DNA of 64,000 nt from Bemisia tabaci (taxonomy: Eukaryota > Arthropoda > Insecta > Hemiptera > Aleyrodidae): positions 36,756,263 to 36,820,262 of the forward strand of contig NC_092800.1 in the NCBI RefSeq assembly GCF_918797505.1, read 5' to 3'. Below, piece after piece: positions 1-9,854 of the stretch. The position numbers and the translations under genes were made by a program. Within the stretch, counting starts at the first letter, position 1. Every line of letters begins with the position of its first letter. The notes beneath the pieces were generated by a model. The model saw only the letters and a program-made list of their open reading frames with translations, was not told the origin of the DNA and ran no database searches.

Positions 1-1179
1 CAAATAATTGTATAAGCCCTTGCAAAGGTTCATTTCAAAAGTTTCAACGTTGAATTTTACTCGAGATTCGTTGATGCCAAGTTGAGGATCTCCTTAAATC
101 TTCCTTGAATACATTGCAAACCTACCTGCTGTCTAAGAAAGGAACATGAATACGACCATAGGGTCCTTTTTCTCGTGGAATGTTTCACTTTATAAGTAAA
201 GTTCATCATTCCAAGGCGTCACAAGACATTCCCTGACGGTAACTTGATTAGCATCAAATCTTGCAAAATTTTACAGTTGCTGTGCTACTCCGGCGTTAAA
301 GTCTTTTTTCAGTCACCGGAAACACTGTTTCTTTTTTATCGGGAAGGTTCGTTTGGCATCCCTACGACGATCGGCCGGCGCATTGAAATTGCTAAAAGGC
401 ACATGAAGTAGTCACATCTATGCGGAAGTGATCAGGATCGATTAAGGGAGCAAATCACTTTTAAAGGAATCAAGGATGCCTCCAAAATAGCATTAGACCT
501 AACTTCTCGTGACCAGCTCAAATCGAAGTTGAAGTAGGTGGACTGGTCACACACCAAAATAAATTAGTATGCTGCCTAGGCAGCTGAAACGTCAAAAATT
601 AGCACGACTGCCTCCACAATTAAGTGTGCGTACCCAGGATAAAAATTTAACTTCAACGCCAGAATCTGGAAACAACCCAACACATTTTTGACATCCACTA
701 TGTTATCTTAACATTTCGTATTTTAGTGTAATCAAACTCTCCAGTTAGTGTAGGAAGGTGGAAAACATCTTATAAATCGCCCAGACTTTTCCAAGCACAG
801 AGTCCGTCAGAGGCAGTCAGAGAAACGCCTCGAAATGGCGCCTTTTGCGGTGGCCAGACATTTTACCCAATTTTGTTTGATCCAAATTTTTCACTGTCCA
901 TTTATAATTTGGTCCAATATTTTTTTGTGTGCAATGCTCCATGAACCATTAGTTTACTTAGTCCAGTGACAAGCAATGGTATAGGCGCTGAGATTTTGCC
1001 AAATAATGGAATGTAACCATTACATGCCCAAGCCGGGTCACATTTACCCAAGGATCGCTGAAACACTTTTTCCGCGGGTTCTGGGGCTGGTACACCCGAA
1101 CTGAGATGTAGGTCTAGAAATATATCATGAAAAAAGAATAAGACATCAAATTTAAAAAAAAATTACAAAATCAAATATC
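1..1179. other. No recognisable feature
   Basis: AT-rich DNA with stop codons in every frame and no repeat family that recurs elsewhere in the window. I see no exon with convincing splice sites here. Confidence 0.5.
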
Positions 1180-1620
1180 AACACAACCGAAGATAGGAGA
1201 GACGCTTTTAGGTGTGGTTTTTATAAAGTCTCTCCCGAATGAGAGCGACAATTCATTGGCAGCATAGAGCGAAGCATCACGAGCTCACGCCTCGTGCCAT
1301 AGCGCCTTCAATTCCGAAGATGCAACACGGACATCCATCAAGCACGAATAGTTGTATTCCTGCGCCGTCATCAACGCACGACCTTTCCCTTGCCCTGTTC
1401 CCATGTTGTGTTGATTCCGCCAGTCTTATTTATAGCGGTGCTCGAAGGACGACGTAAGCAACACAGCCTAAGTATGACTTGGATTAAATTAGTTGACGAA
1501 ACTAAGTATCGAATGAAAAAAATTGGGTCAAGTGTCAGCTACCGCCTTTGCTGCGGTTAGTTAGGGCCGGCGCCGAGATACATCTATTCGTACTTAAGGG
1601 ATGTCTGCGTTGCATATTCA
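1180..1620 (+). repeat. Family Y dispersed repeat, copy 1
   Basis: About 420 bp recur in inverted orientation at 23490-23905. The segment holds the phrase CAACACGGACATCCATCAAG, which recurs in diverged form near 6470, 61085, 61200, 61580 and 61690. A 72-codon frame at 1239-1457 is conserved between the two long copies only because the DNA is. It has no recognisable domain, so I do not call it a gene. Confidence 0.7.
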
Positions 1621-1691
1621 AATAATTGAAGGCGCGCTGGTTTTCAAGCGTTCACGAAAACACTCCTGGGCGTTCCATGTTTCGGCTGTGG

Positions 1692-1955
1692 ATTAAAAAG
1701 AGGAAGCGGGAGAAAATGACGAAAGGGAATGAATAAGAGGATTTAAGAAAAGGAGAAGAATAATGACATGGGAAAGACAATATGAAAACAAGTAGAAATC
1801 AGAGTAATAAAGGAGAGGAAAATGAGAGGAATAGGAAACGGAGGAAATTGAGACAGAAGAGGACGACGAGAGGAAGGAGGAAAAAAGAGAAGAAGAGGAG
1901 GAGAAAATGAAGAGACAAATAGAGGACAAGGAGAGGACGAAAGAGGAGGAAAATA
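1692..1955 (+). repeat. Polypurine (G+A) tract
   Basis: About 260 bp are strongly purine-biased on the + strand (runs such as GAGGAGGAAAA and AAGAAGAGGAGGAG). The long serine/phenylalanine-rich frame on the minus strand is a by-product of this bias. The tract resumes after A1 at 2197-2280, so element A1 was inserted into it. Confidence 0.75.
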
Positions 1956-2196
1956 CTGTCGTGCTGAGGAAAAACGCCGTATGAACATTCGACGGTTGCA
2001 ACATTTCAATCGATAAGACATGTATTTTTGACCACATTCATACATATTTTTCCTTGAAATTTCCAGATATTTTAAAGTAAATTGCGTACAAAATTGTCTA
2101 GTATATATTCGCAGTTTTCCCAGTAAATTCGGTTTTTATCGGAGGAATCTTGGCAACGACTGAAGGCTCATACGGCGTTTTTCCTCAGCACGGCAG
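1956..2196. mobile_element. Family A MITE, copy 1
   Basis: Terminal inverted repeats run from CTGTCGTGCTGAGGAAAAAC at the left to the complementary TTTTTCCTCAGCACGGCAG at the right. The 241-bp element is flanked by AATA on both sides (1952-1955 and 2197-2200), a perfect 4-bp target duplication. It is non-coding and non-autonomous, and it is inserted within a purine tract. Confidence 0.9.
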
Positions 2197-2230
2197 AATA
2201 GAGAAGGATAAGGATAAAAGGAAGAGAGGT

Positions 2231-2254
2231 AGGACATAGGACATAGGACATAGG
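2231..2254. repeat. 8-bp tandem repeat (ACATAGG-type)
   Basis: Three uninterrupted copies of an 8-bp unit (AGGACATA) lie directly after the purine-rich flank of A1. This is a simple microsatellite. Confidence 0.85.
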
Positions 2255-2765
2255 AAAATAAGGAAGAAATCAATACGCCAGTTTTACTCCCTGTTTCGCA
2301 TATTATCCTCTAGTAATTACAAGCCGTTCTGTGCCATGCTAGGGAAATTTCCCCGCTACAAACAGAGACAATCCCCAAATAAGCGTATAGTGTTTCATTC
2401 ATTCATTGGGCACGGAGCTGCTCCATCCGTCGCCGTTAGCGCCGCCACCGTTGTTAATAGACTCCGGAATCTTCCGCCGTGTCTGTGTCCGTTTCATTCA
2501 GAAATTCTGCCCGCCAAAACAGCGATTGTCGCGGAACGGTCGTCGCGGCCCGGCGCGGTTCGATTCCCGCTAAAAGGACGCGGATCCTTGGCGAATCCTC
2601 AAAAGCGGTTTCCCCACCCCACCGCACCGTCTTGTCCCTGCCTCCTCTACCTGTTGGATCCATGGATGCCGAGTTGAACCTTCATCCCCATCCCTCCTCG
2701 CTGAAAGGGGTGAGATGGAAAAGCACAGTAGGTATCACTACAATTTAAGCTAATATTCCGGCTGA

Positions 2766-2950
2766 TCTTCCGGCCAAAGTATCACAAGCTCCATGCGACG
2801 TTTAAAAATTTCTGCCACCGTTTTTATTTTTACACAGAGAAATTGTTAAGCGAAGCTGTCCAAAAATTTCACTGAATTTTCTTTGTGCTGCCGATTAAAT
2901 TCAGTGAAATTTTCAAACAGATTCAACCGACAATTTCTTTGTAAGAAAAT
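2766..2950. mobile_element. Family I element, 5' part
   Basis: It begins with CTTCCGGCCAAAGTATCACA, the same terminus as the complete copy at 3744-4002. It carries the shared internal phrase about GAAATTGTTAAGCGAAGCTGTCC, but the right terminus is missing, so this is a truncated copy. Confidence 0.65.
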
Positions 2951-3247
2951 AAATAAAAGCAAAAATGAACTGAATCCTTCGCAACATATTCTTTCGAACA
3001 CTAGAGAGAAAAATCCCGTACACTTTTAAAATTCAATTTTTCCAGCCAACTAGATATGCCGATCAATGGAAATGGAAATAGAACGTTCCAATGGAATGAT
3101 GTCTCCCAACTATTGTACCATCATTACCATCTTTAGTCAATCTTTAACTATTCTCTCAGCATCATGCATAAGCGGCTTGTCGTTAATAATTTGCAGTTAA
3201 AGTATAAATTACACAATGACGGTGGAACTGTGAAAAACATTTTAGGG

Positions 3248-3590
3248 GATACCACTATTCGACCACGTAGGAGCCCATATTGCCTACACTAAAAATTGAA
3301 GGCGAAATGAAATGGCGTTAGGGTCACATCTTCCCGATCGGTAAAAAACAATTTTTCGTATGTATACCGAGTTTAGTGTACCATTTCACGGTGATACCAC
3401 TATTCGACCACGTAGGAGCCCATGTTGCCTGCACTAAAAATTGAAGGCGAACTGACAAGGCGTTTAAGTCACTTTGCCCGTTTGGTAAAAAGCTATTTTT
3501 GGTGTGCTGCGTTCCGAGTTATAAAGCGTGCTATTTCACGATGATACGAATCTTTGACCACGTAAGAGGTATTGTCGCTCGCACCTGTAT
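3248..3590. repeat. Tandem repeat, period about 145-150 bp
   Basis: The phrase GATACCACTATTCGACCACG starts units at 3248 and 3393, and a diverged third unit starts at 3543 and is truncated after about 45 bp. Units 1 and 2 share most of their length, including TGCACTAAAAATTGAAGGCG. No open frame spans the array. Confidence 0.8.
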
Positions 3591-3670
3591 TTTTCGAAGT
3601 TTTCCTCTTCAAAATATTCTTTTCTTAAATAATCATTTCATAATTTAGTGCACCAAATATTTATTTTAAC

Positions 3671-3722
3671 GACTATATAGCTGATTTGGCTCGATTTCTG
3701 TCTGCTAAACGCGGTCCAATTT
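3671..3722. mobile_element. Family O element, 3' terminus only
   Basis: TAGCTGATTTGGCTCGATTT followed by CTGTCTGCTAAACGCGGTCC matches the right end of the complete O element at 60639-60894. The rest of the element is absent. Confidence 0.6.
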
Positions 3723-3743
3723 TAGTTGAAATTATTAATATAT

Positions 3744-4002
3744 CGTCACCTTCCGGCCAAGGTATCACAAGCGCCATGCGAAATTTCAAAATTTCCGCCG
3801 TCATTTTATTTTTTCTTTGCAGAGAAATTTTTCAACGAAGCTGTCCGAATATCTCATTAAATTTTCTTTGCACCACCGATGAAATTCAGTGAAATTTTCG
3901 AGCAGCTTCAACCAACAATTTCTCAGTTCGAAAAAATAAAATGGCGTCGGGAATTTTGGAACCGTCACATGGCGCTTGTGAGACTTGGGCCGGAAGGTAA
4001 CG
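3744..4002. mobile_element. Family I MITE, complete copy
   Basis: Inverted termini are CGTCACCTTCCGGCCAAGGT at the left and GGGCCGGAAGGTAACG at the right. The flanks are ATAT at the left and ATGT at the right, a 4-bp duplication with one mismatch. Other partial copies lie at 2766, 31896, 42990 and 47280. The body is palindromic and non-coding. Confidence 0.8.
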
Positions 4003-4194
4003 ATGTATACATTTCTTCACAAACTGCACTTTAGTTTTTGAACCCTCTGGCGGTATGAGCTGAAACTTGAAGGACAATTAAGCACAATTGAAGCACTAAA
4101 TATTGGATCTATTTTCGGAGTTTGTGCTCCATGTTGGTCAGCCAACTTCTCGGAGCTTGCACTTATCTCGCTTCTCTTTCAAGCCCTTCACTTA

Positions 4195-4935
4195 AGGTGA
4201 TTCGTCAAGCTCAAGTGACGTGGTCGAACTGGCATACGATACATCGCATCGATTAGGTCAAAAATCTCGACAGGTTTTGAATTTTTAGCAAAAAAAAAAA
4301 AAAAAAAAAAAAATGACGATAGCCCCTGCACATGAGTCTAAAGAATCATTCTAAACCCAAAAATTGACAAAATTCAAAGAAATGAAAGCAGAATAGTGTT
4401 TGGAAATAAACCGAGCATTCGATTCAGCTGTGAATTTCTGTGAGAAATTGTTATAGGAGTTTAAATCACTAAACAAGTTGTTCGGAATATGAAATTTAAA
4501 AATTTTAAAAAATTTACGAAAATTTAAAACTTTTAAAACAAACTTTAAAATCACTCACTTGCATAAACTTTTTCAATTTTTTTTTTTTTTGAAAAAAAAA
4601 AAAAACTTGAATAAGTTTGAAAACAAAAATTGAAATAGTTTATGCAAGTGAGTGATTTTAAAGTTTGTTTTAAATGTTTGTAAATTTTCGTAAATTTTTT
4701 AAATTTCACATATGGATTTCTGTATCGAATGCGATGTTTTCTTCCAAACAATATTCTGCTTTCATATCTCTGAATTTTGCCAATTTTGGGGTTAGGAATG
4801 ATTTTTTAGGCTCATGCGCAGAGACTATCGTCATTATTTTCGCGAAAAATTCAAAATCTGCCAAAATTTTTGACCTTAATCGATGCGATATCGCATGCCA
4901 CTTCGACCACGTCACTTGAGCTTGACGAATCACCT
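4195..4935. mobile_element. Large inverted-repeat element (741 bp)
   Basis: The ends read AGGTGATTCGTCAAGCTCAA and its complement, and similarity between the arms extends about 370 bp inward to a centre near 4582-4600. The left arm contains a 24-bp A run (4290-4313). The flanks allow a TA (or TTA) target duplication. The arms are diverged, so the foldback is old. No protein is encoded. Transcribed, it would form a long hairpin. Confidence 0.8.
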
Positions 4936-4959
4936 TAGAGAGATTAAAGAGAGACACGG

Positions 4960-5105
4960 CAACGTGGCGACAGTGGGGTAGGCTCAAGGTAGGCCCCACT
5001 TGTCCACGTTTTGGAGGGGGAGCGGGGGGAGGGGGCGAAGGTGAGGGCTCCTCCATCTCTCCGCGGCGGAGGTCGCCCCGCCACTCCATTTCAGTTCATC
5101 AGTCT
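4960..5105 (+). promoter_or_regulatory. Candidate CpG-rich core promoter
   Basis: Composition changes abruptly to GC-rich (GGAGGGGGAGCGGGGGGAGG, then a CCGCGGCGGAGG segment). Two arthropod-type initiators, TCAGT, lie at 5091 and 5099, and no TATA box is placed correctly. The downstream exon-like segment fits transcription to the right. Initiator consensus is common by chance, so this is an inference from base composition, initiators and the following splice donor. Confidence 0.4.
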
Positions 5106-5381
5106 GAGATTCGCCGCCGTTCAGCAACTGTCACACTTCCTCAGTTCCTCCGCGAAGTTCCTCTCGTTCCCATCTCGTGGTCATCTCATTTCTCTTCCGT
5201 CTCATCATTTCATACCGGTGTGATACTGATATCCTCGCGCATTTCGTCGATAATCCGATATGTTTGTGGTTCTTTGTGCGCTCGCTTCGGGAACCTCTTC
5301 GGACTACGAAATTGCCTGATCGATTTGGTCTCGCGATCTGTGATCGTGCTCTCGGATCTCGGATTTTCGCACGTTGATATG
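5093..5381 (+). other. Candidate first exon (5' UTR ending in ATG)
   Basis: A GC-rich transcribed-looking segment ends at ...GATATG, immediately followed by a consensus splice donor GTGAGT (5382). The last three bases, 5379-5381, are an ATG, so translation would start at the very end of the exon in phase 0. One upstream ATG at 5259 opens a 19-codon upstream frame that stops inside the exon. The next acceptor candidates are at 11219 and 11259. Alternatively this is a non-coding first exon. Confidence 0.42.
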
Positions 5382-5827
5382 GTGAGTTTAAGTTTCAGTA
5401 TTGTTCCCTATCTCAAAAGTGAATACACTCGCTTCTTCAGCAAGTATTTCCAATAGCTTCCTTTGTTTTTCACGATCTTTATAATCGTTTCTTGAGCTGA
5501 GCTTAAGTGGAGACGTAAGTACTAACTTACGCTCCGTCTTTTACCTTCATGAGTGCACGTCGTGATAAAATCTGTCACCATGCAACTTTACCCCTTGAAA
5601 TTAAGTACCATCCTTTACCTAAATGTTACCTATTAAGATGTGACTTCTCCTTCAGCCTGACATAACTGCACATTGCAGATTACTAAACCGAGTCCTTTTG
5701 ATATCCTCGTGGATTCAGAAACTTCAGTTTGCATATTTAGTAATGCCATTCCTTGCAGTCTTATTTTTGTTAAGAATAACAAGCGGGAACTTGATGGTTC
5801 CCTTTTACCTATATCTAGTTTATTTTA

Positions 5828-6068
5828 CTGCCGTGCTAAGGAAAAACGCCGTATGAACCTCCAGGCGTTGCCAAATTTTCTTCGATTCAACAAGAATTCC
5901 CTGGTAAATTTTTCAATTTTTTTCTTTCAATTTTTCAGAGAATTTTGTTCTAAAGTTCATGACAATTTCAAGGAAAAAAATTATAACTTTCTTCTAAAAT
6001 AAACATTTTATCAAAGGATATTTAGCAACTCTTGAATGTTCATACGGCGTTCTTCCTTAGCACCGCAG
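5828..6068. mobile_element. Family A MITE, copy 2
   Basis: CTGCCGTGCTAAGGAAAAAC at the left and its near-complement ending CCTTAGCACCGCAG at the right enclose 241 bp. The 4-bp flanks TTTA (5824-5827 and 6069-6072) are identical. It sits about 450 bp inside the putative first intron. Confidence 0.9.
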
Positions 6069-6284
6069 TTTAGTCTTCACTGAAGCATAGTGTAGGGCCG
6101 CTGTTCACATATCAGAAGCGCAACGTAGGAATATGTTAAAAAAATCTAAGTAGTTTTCGGAAAAATGGCAATATTGAGGTACAAATCTATAAGTGTATTT
6201 TCATCGACGCAATGAGAGACGCTAAAATTAAGTAAGGCGTTAGAGTAACGAGCAAACGCCCTTCACAAGTATCGCCTACACTAC

Positions 6285-6537
6285 GAACACTAAGTGAATT
6301 TCAAGACAGCGCCTGGATGCAACTATACGAGCTCTGCGGATGTCCCGGTTGCATACGCACGCAGTTGAAGGCGTTTTATTTCTCCAGACACTCGCCACTT
6401 CACCCGTAGCGCGGGGTCGAGCTGTATCGGCTCGCTGGGGAGTCAAAATGCCTTCATTTCCGTACATATGCAACACGGACGTCCCCGGAGGCCAAATAGT
6501 TGCATCCAGGCGTTTTGTTGAAATCCGTTTCGTGTTC
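6285..6537. mobile_element. Y/Z-type palindromic element
   Basis: GAACACTAAGTG at the left is answered by CGTTTCGTGTTC at the right. The arms carry GCGCCTGGATGCAACTA and its complement TAGTTGCATCCAGGCG, so both strands give nearly the same hypothetical peptide. The family is related to the Y repeats by the GCAACACGGACGTCC phrase. Confidence 0.7.
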
Positions 6538-6919
6538 GCCGAATTTGGTCCTGATTGTGGACGCTTTTTTCCCCTTTTACTAAACATATGAACTCCGGTT
6601 TCACCTATATCATGCCGATGAAGTAAACTACCACGGATGTTCAACGCGACTGCGTCAATTTTCAGAAAAATGTATTACACCTAGCAGTCGCACCCGCGAC
6701 TTGCTTACTTTTTCCGCTTAAAATAAAACTCAATTAAAGGTAACATAAAACTAAATTTGCCGTGATGTCCGGGCTAAAATTCAATATTACTCCTAAAAGG
6801 TTTTTGATGGTTTCATCTTAATCGAGCTTTATGTCCTAAATGGCTCCTGAAACTAATACGTGAGCTGGGATCACGCATTGATTCTTAAAAAAAGGGAAGT
6901 TTTCCAAGGGAAGGCTGAC

Positions 6920-7295
6920 TGGAACGCGTTTAGCAGAGAGGGACCAAGCCACATCAGCTATTGCCAAATGGACGTATTTCTATCAAACGGCACTGTGTGC
7001 GTTATGACTTGAGCCATGTTATGCATATATTCTTATGGGTCTCAGGGCTCATGTCTTTATGCACACAGTTTTGTTTGGTAGAAATATGTCCAAATTCAAC
7101 CGAGCAATTTTAGTTTTTTGCAAGAAAAGCGAGGATTCCTTTGAAGCTTTTTACGGAATTTGCTCTGTACCGTTCGGAATATTCTCTAAAATCTGCACAA
7201 AAATCCGCACTACCGTTTTCGAGTAAAAATTAAACCTTTCAATTTTTGGCAGTATAGTTAATGTGGCGTGGTTTCTTTCTGCCTAACGTGGTCCA
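6920..7295. mobile_element. Family O element interrupted by a D element
   Basis: The left end (TGGAACGCGTTTAGCAGAGA) and right end (TCTGCCTAACGTGGTCCA) match the O family. A D element occupies 6970-7091 within its left arm, where intact O reads ATTGCCAAATT. The order of events is O first, then D. Confidence 0.75.
6970..7091. mobile_element. Family D MITE, copy 1 (nested in O)
   Basis: It starts GGACGTATTTCTATCAAACG, with the GGCAC box at position 20, and ends in the complement AATATGTCC. The 4-bp flanks AAAT (6966-6969 and 7092-7095) are perfect. The body is a near-palindrome of 122 bp. Confidence 0.88.
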
Positions 7296-7459
7296 ATTTG
7301 AACCGTGGGGAGGGTATAAGTTACCCATGTATTCCCGAGTCCCATGCTATTTTATGCCTCGGAATTTTGCGTTGGCAATGTCGCAAATCGTGATACGCTC
7401 TTGAGGAGTTTCGCCATCCAATGATAATACGCCCGAGTTAAAGGTACGGATTTGGCGTT

Positions 7460-7711
7460 CTGCCGTGCTAAGGAAAAATGCCGTATGTCCATCCAAGAGT
7501 TGCCAAATTTCCTTAAATAAAATTTTTATTTTTGAGGAAAGTTATGATCATTCTTCCTTGAAATTTTCAGGAACTTTAGGTGAAATTGCAAACAACATTA
7601 TATGAAAAATTGGAAAAAAATATTGATAAGTTTACCAGGAAATTCATGTTTTAGAAATGGGAACATGGCAACGCCTGAAGGTTCATACGGCGTTCTTCCT
7701 TAGCCAAGCAG
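7460..7711. mobile_element. Family A MITE, copy 3
   Basis: The CTGCCGTGCTAAGG terminus is at the left and a diverged CCTTAGCCAAGCAG at the right. The copy is bounded by an unusually long 10-bp direct repeat, ATTTGGCGTT (7450-7459 and 7712-7721), instead of the usual 4 bp. The longer repeat suggests rearrangement after insertion. Confidence 0.85.
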
Positions 7712-7721
7712 ATTTGGCGTT

Positions 7722-8629
7722 CCTCCCGTGCGAACTGTGGCGGGCCCTCAAGTTAACCTGAATCCGAATGAATGGAGAGATCCAAAGAACCTCGCGAAGA
7801 TTTGATTAAGAAAGGGAACAAGAAGGCAACCCTCTGGCATACCCCATTGTGCGCCTGTTTCAGGGAGGGTTGCGAGGGTACGCCAATTCTGAAGGAATTC
7901 CGCGTAGCGCCTTTGTTCGGAGGGGCCCTATCAGTTTTCTCCCATTCAACGGCTTTCGAGGTTTTAACAGAGTGCATTAAAAAATTGAACTTGTGTAATC
8001 TGGAAACCGCTTTTTAATTCCCGTGTGACGCGATGGGATGATTGTTTTTCTGACCGGGATTCTGCGAGGATGCTGTGCGCTCCTTTTTGCAATCGAATTC
8101 TGGGAAGATCTAGATGAAGGGATCTGATTGATGGACTACTAATTTTTTTAGCGTCAAAAAACAGTGTTACGATGAAACTGCCAAAGTCCACATCTCTGTT
8201 TAAGGCGCTGCAGAACTCCTGTCAAATTTCAATTTTTTTCCTATGGAAAAATTAATTAAAATTTCAGTTAAAACGCGCTCCGGCATTTTGCCATTGGCCG
8301 GATATTTAGAGTGATCGGGGATTTTTTTCTATTTGCTTTTGAAAATTTCCGCGCGCAACATAAGTAAAAAAAAATCAAGTAAATGCCGACATTTTCTACG
8401 AAGATTTTTTTCGGTGTTATTTTGGCCAACAAATTCCTTTATTTCCCACAAATTTTCTCTCGGATCGCACAACCGGGCGGATTCCCTTAATTAACCCTCG
8501 GAAATCCCGGTCCATAAAATCTAATTCATCCATGGAACAGCTGAATCCTTCCCTTGGATCTATGTGCAGTGTAGATTTTCCTCTTCCACATTTTTAAGTG
8601 GAGTTGGGGCGCGGTCAGGGAATCGGATG
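7722..8629. other. No recognisable feature
   Basis: Mostly unique AT-rich sequence with a moderately GC-rich part at 7730-7960. Short frames there are open on both strands, but none has flanking splice sites or domain-like composition. Confidence 0.4.
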
Positions 8630-8782
8630 AGTGGCGAGGTGTAAATGATCGATTTTCGATATTTCCCCCATTCGAAGCTATGATAAAGAATCGATTTTTT
8701 ATGTTTTCGTTGCAAACACCCTGTCTATCGGTTCTTTTTTCGTAGGTTTAAATGGAAAATCAATCGATATATCGCATAGTCG
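8630..8782. mobile_element. Family M element, diverged copy
   Basis: It contains the family core: paired ATCGAT motifs, GCAAACACCCTGT in the middle and GGTTTAAATGG to the right. The outer CAGTGGCG termini are degraded and no target duplication can be read, so this is an old copy. Confidence 0.6.
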
Positions 8783-8816
8783 GAAAGCTCGCAACTTCGC
8801 CGCGCGTTGCCACGGT

Positions 8817-9052
8817 GCACGGTGGATCTAGTCAATTAAAGAGTTCGGACATGAAATTTTTGGCTAAAACTACAAATTTTGGTGTTCATTGCGTCACATT
8901 TCAAATTGAAGGGGTGTTTTCTAGGAGACAATTTCACGAGGAAACCAATGGAACGAATTTCAGGCCTTCAAAATTTTGTATAAACGGAGTTATTAGCTAT
9001 TCAAGTTTCCAAATTTTGTCCGACCACTCCTACTGACTCAATCCATTGTGCG
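8817..9052. mobile_element. Family C MITE, copy 1
   Basis: GCACGGTGGATCTAGTCAAT at the left is matched by ACTGACTCAATCCATTGTGC at the right. The interior carries the family signature of a GAAATTTTTGGCTAAAACTA-like segment and an AAATTTTGTCCGACC segment. It is non-coding, and I see no clear target duplication. Confidence 0.85.
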
Positions 9053-9055
9053 GTG

Positions 9056-9440
9056 GTGGCGAGCAGCCGTTCACGTTGGGAAATACTCAACACGAATTCC
9101 TGGGCGCTTAGTTTTTGTTTTTATTGAGCAGCCGTCGTGTGTGTGAGTTGGGGGGAAGGGGGCAGGGGGGCGTTTTGAGTGGAGAACCACTTTCGTTGGT
9201 CGAGAGTGAAAACGAGCGGAGTGGAGCGGGCGCAGACGGAATTTTAAGAGAAAGTTGGACGGCGGCAAAGGCGAGCAGATGTCTGATTGCATGTATCGTA
9301 TCGTTACGAAACCTGGCAAAAGTCGCCCGGCGCCCCCCTTACTTCATCCCCCCCCCCCCCGCATTCGGGGCCCGACACCCAGCTCTGCACCCCACGATCA
9401 TGCTTGCGGGACGATTTGTTCGGAGTTGCGGCGATAAAAT
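9056..9440. other. GC-rich island without a supported gene
   Basis: GC-rich DNA with C- and G-homopolymers (such as a C run near 9350) follows C1 directly. Several frames are open because of composition. None carries a domain I recognise, so I leave it unassigned. Confidence 0.4.
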
Positions 9441-9483
9441 TCTGGGATTCAAGGTTGATGCTCAACTTTAACATCAGGGGCAG

Positions 9484-9592
9484 AGTTAAGAAATTTCGTG
9501 AAAGATTATAAGAAGGAATTTCATGAGGAAATTTCAAGAAATTTCATGGGGAAAAAAGAAATTTCATGAAATTTCTTGTGAAATTTCACGAT
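9484..9592. repeat. Short-motif array (GAAATTTCATG)
   Basis: Roughly nine to ten copies of AAATTTC or its extension GAAATTTCATGA occur within about 110 bp at irregular 8-20 bp spacing. The motif is itself nearly palindromic (GAAATTTC). Confidence 0.75.
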
Positions 9593-9624
9593 ATAGCGCA
9601 TGTGCATATCATAGAGAAATCTCT

Positions 9625-9851
9625 CAATTGGAAAAAAAAACATTGGATCTAGAGTCCAGACTCTTGAAAACATTGACAAGAAAAAATACTCTTGATTCAA
9701 TCAGATTTTTGCTTAAATCAAACGGAAATCCGCTCAAATTAAGAGGCTTGGTTCTCGATTTATGTAAAAATCCGATTGAATCAAGAGTATTTTTTCTTGT
9801 CGATGTTTTTAAGAGTCTGGACTCTAGATCCAATATGTTGTTTTTCCAGTG
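9625..9851. mobile_element. Family B palindromic MITE, copy 1
   Basis: A left arm beginning near ATTGGAAAAAAAAACATTGG and a right arm ending TTTTTCCAGTG are complementary over almost their whole length. The inner signature TCTAGAGTCCAGACTCTT appears in both arms. Both strands read as a similar 60-70-codon frame, which is a consequence of the palindrome and not evidence of a protein. Confidence 0.9.
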
Positions 9852-9854
9852 AGG

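Noticed and set aside
1239..1457. 72-codon frame conserved in Y copies
   Set aside because: Present only because Y is repeated. Stop and start are not under evident constraint.
2535..2580. Possible tRNA-type B box (GGTTCGATTCC)
   Set aside because: The surrounding bases do not fold into a T arm with five pairs and no A box or anticodon arm precedes it.
9626..9852. Conserved frame of about 60-70 codons found on both strands of every B element
   Set aside because: The element is an almost perfect palindrome, so both strands give the same peptide. Conservation follows from copying of the DNA. No start context or domain.
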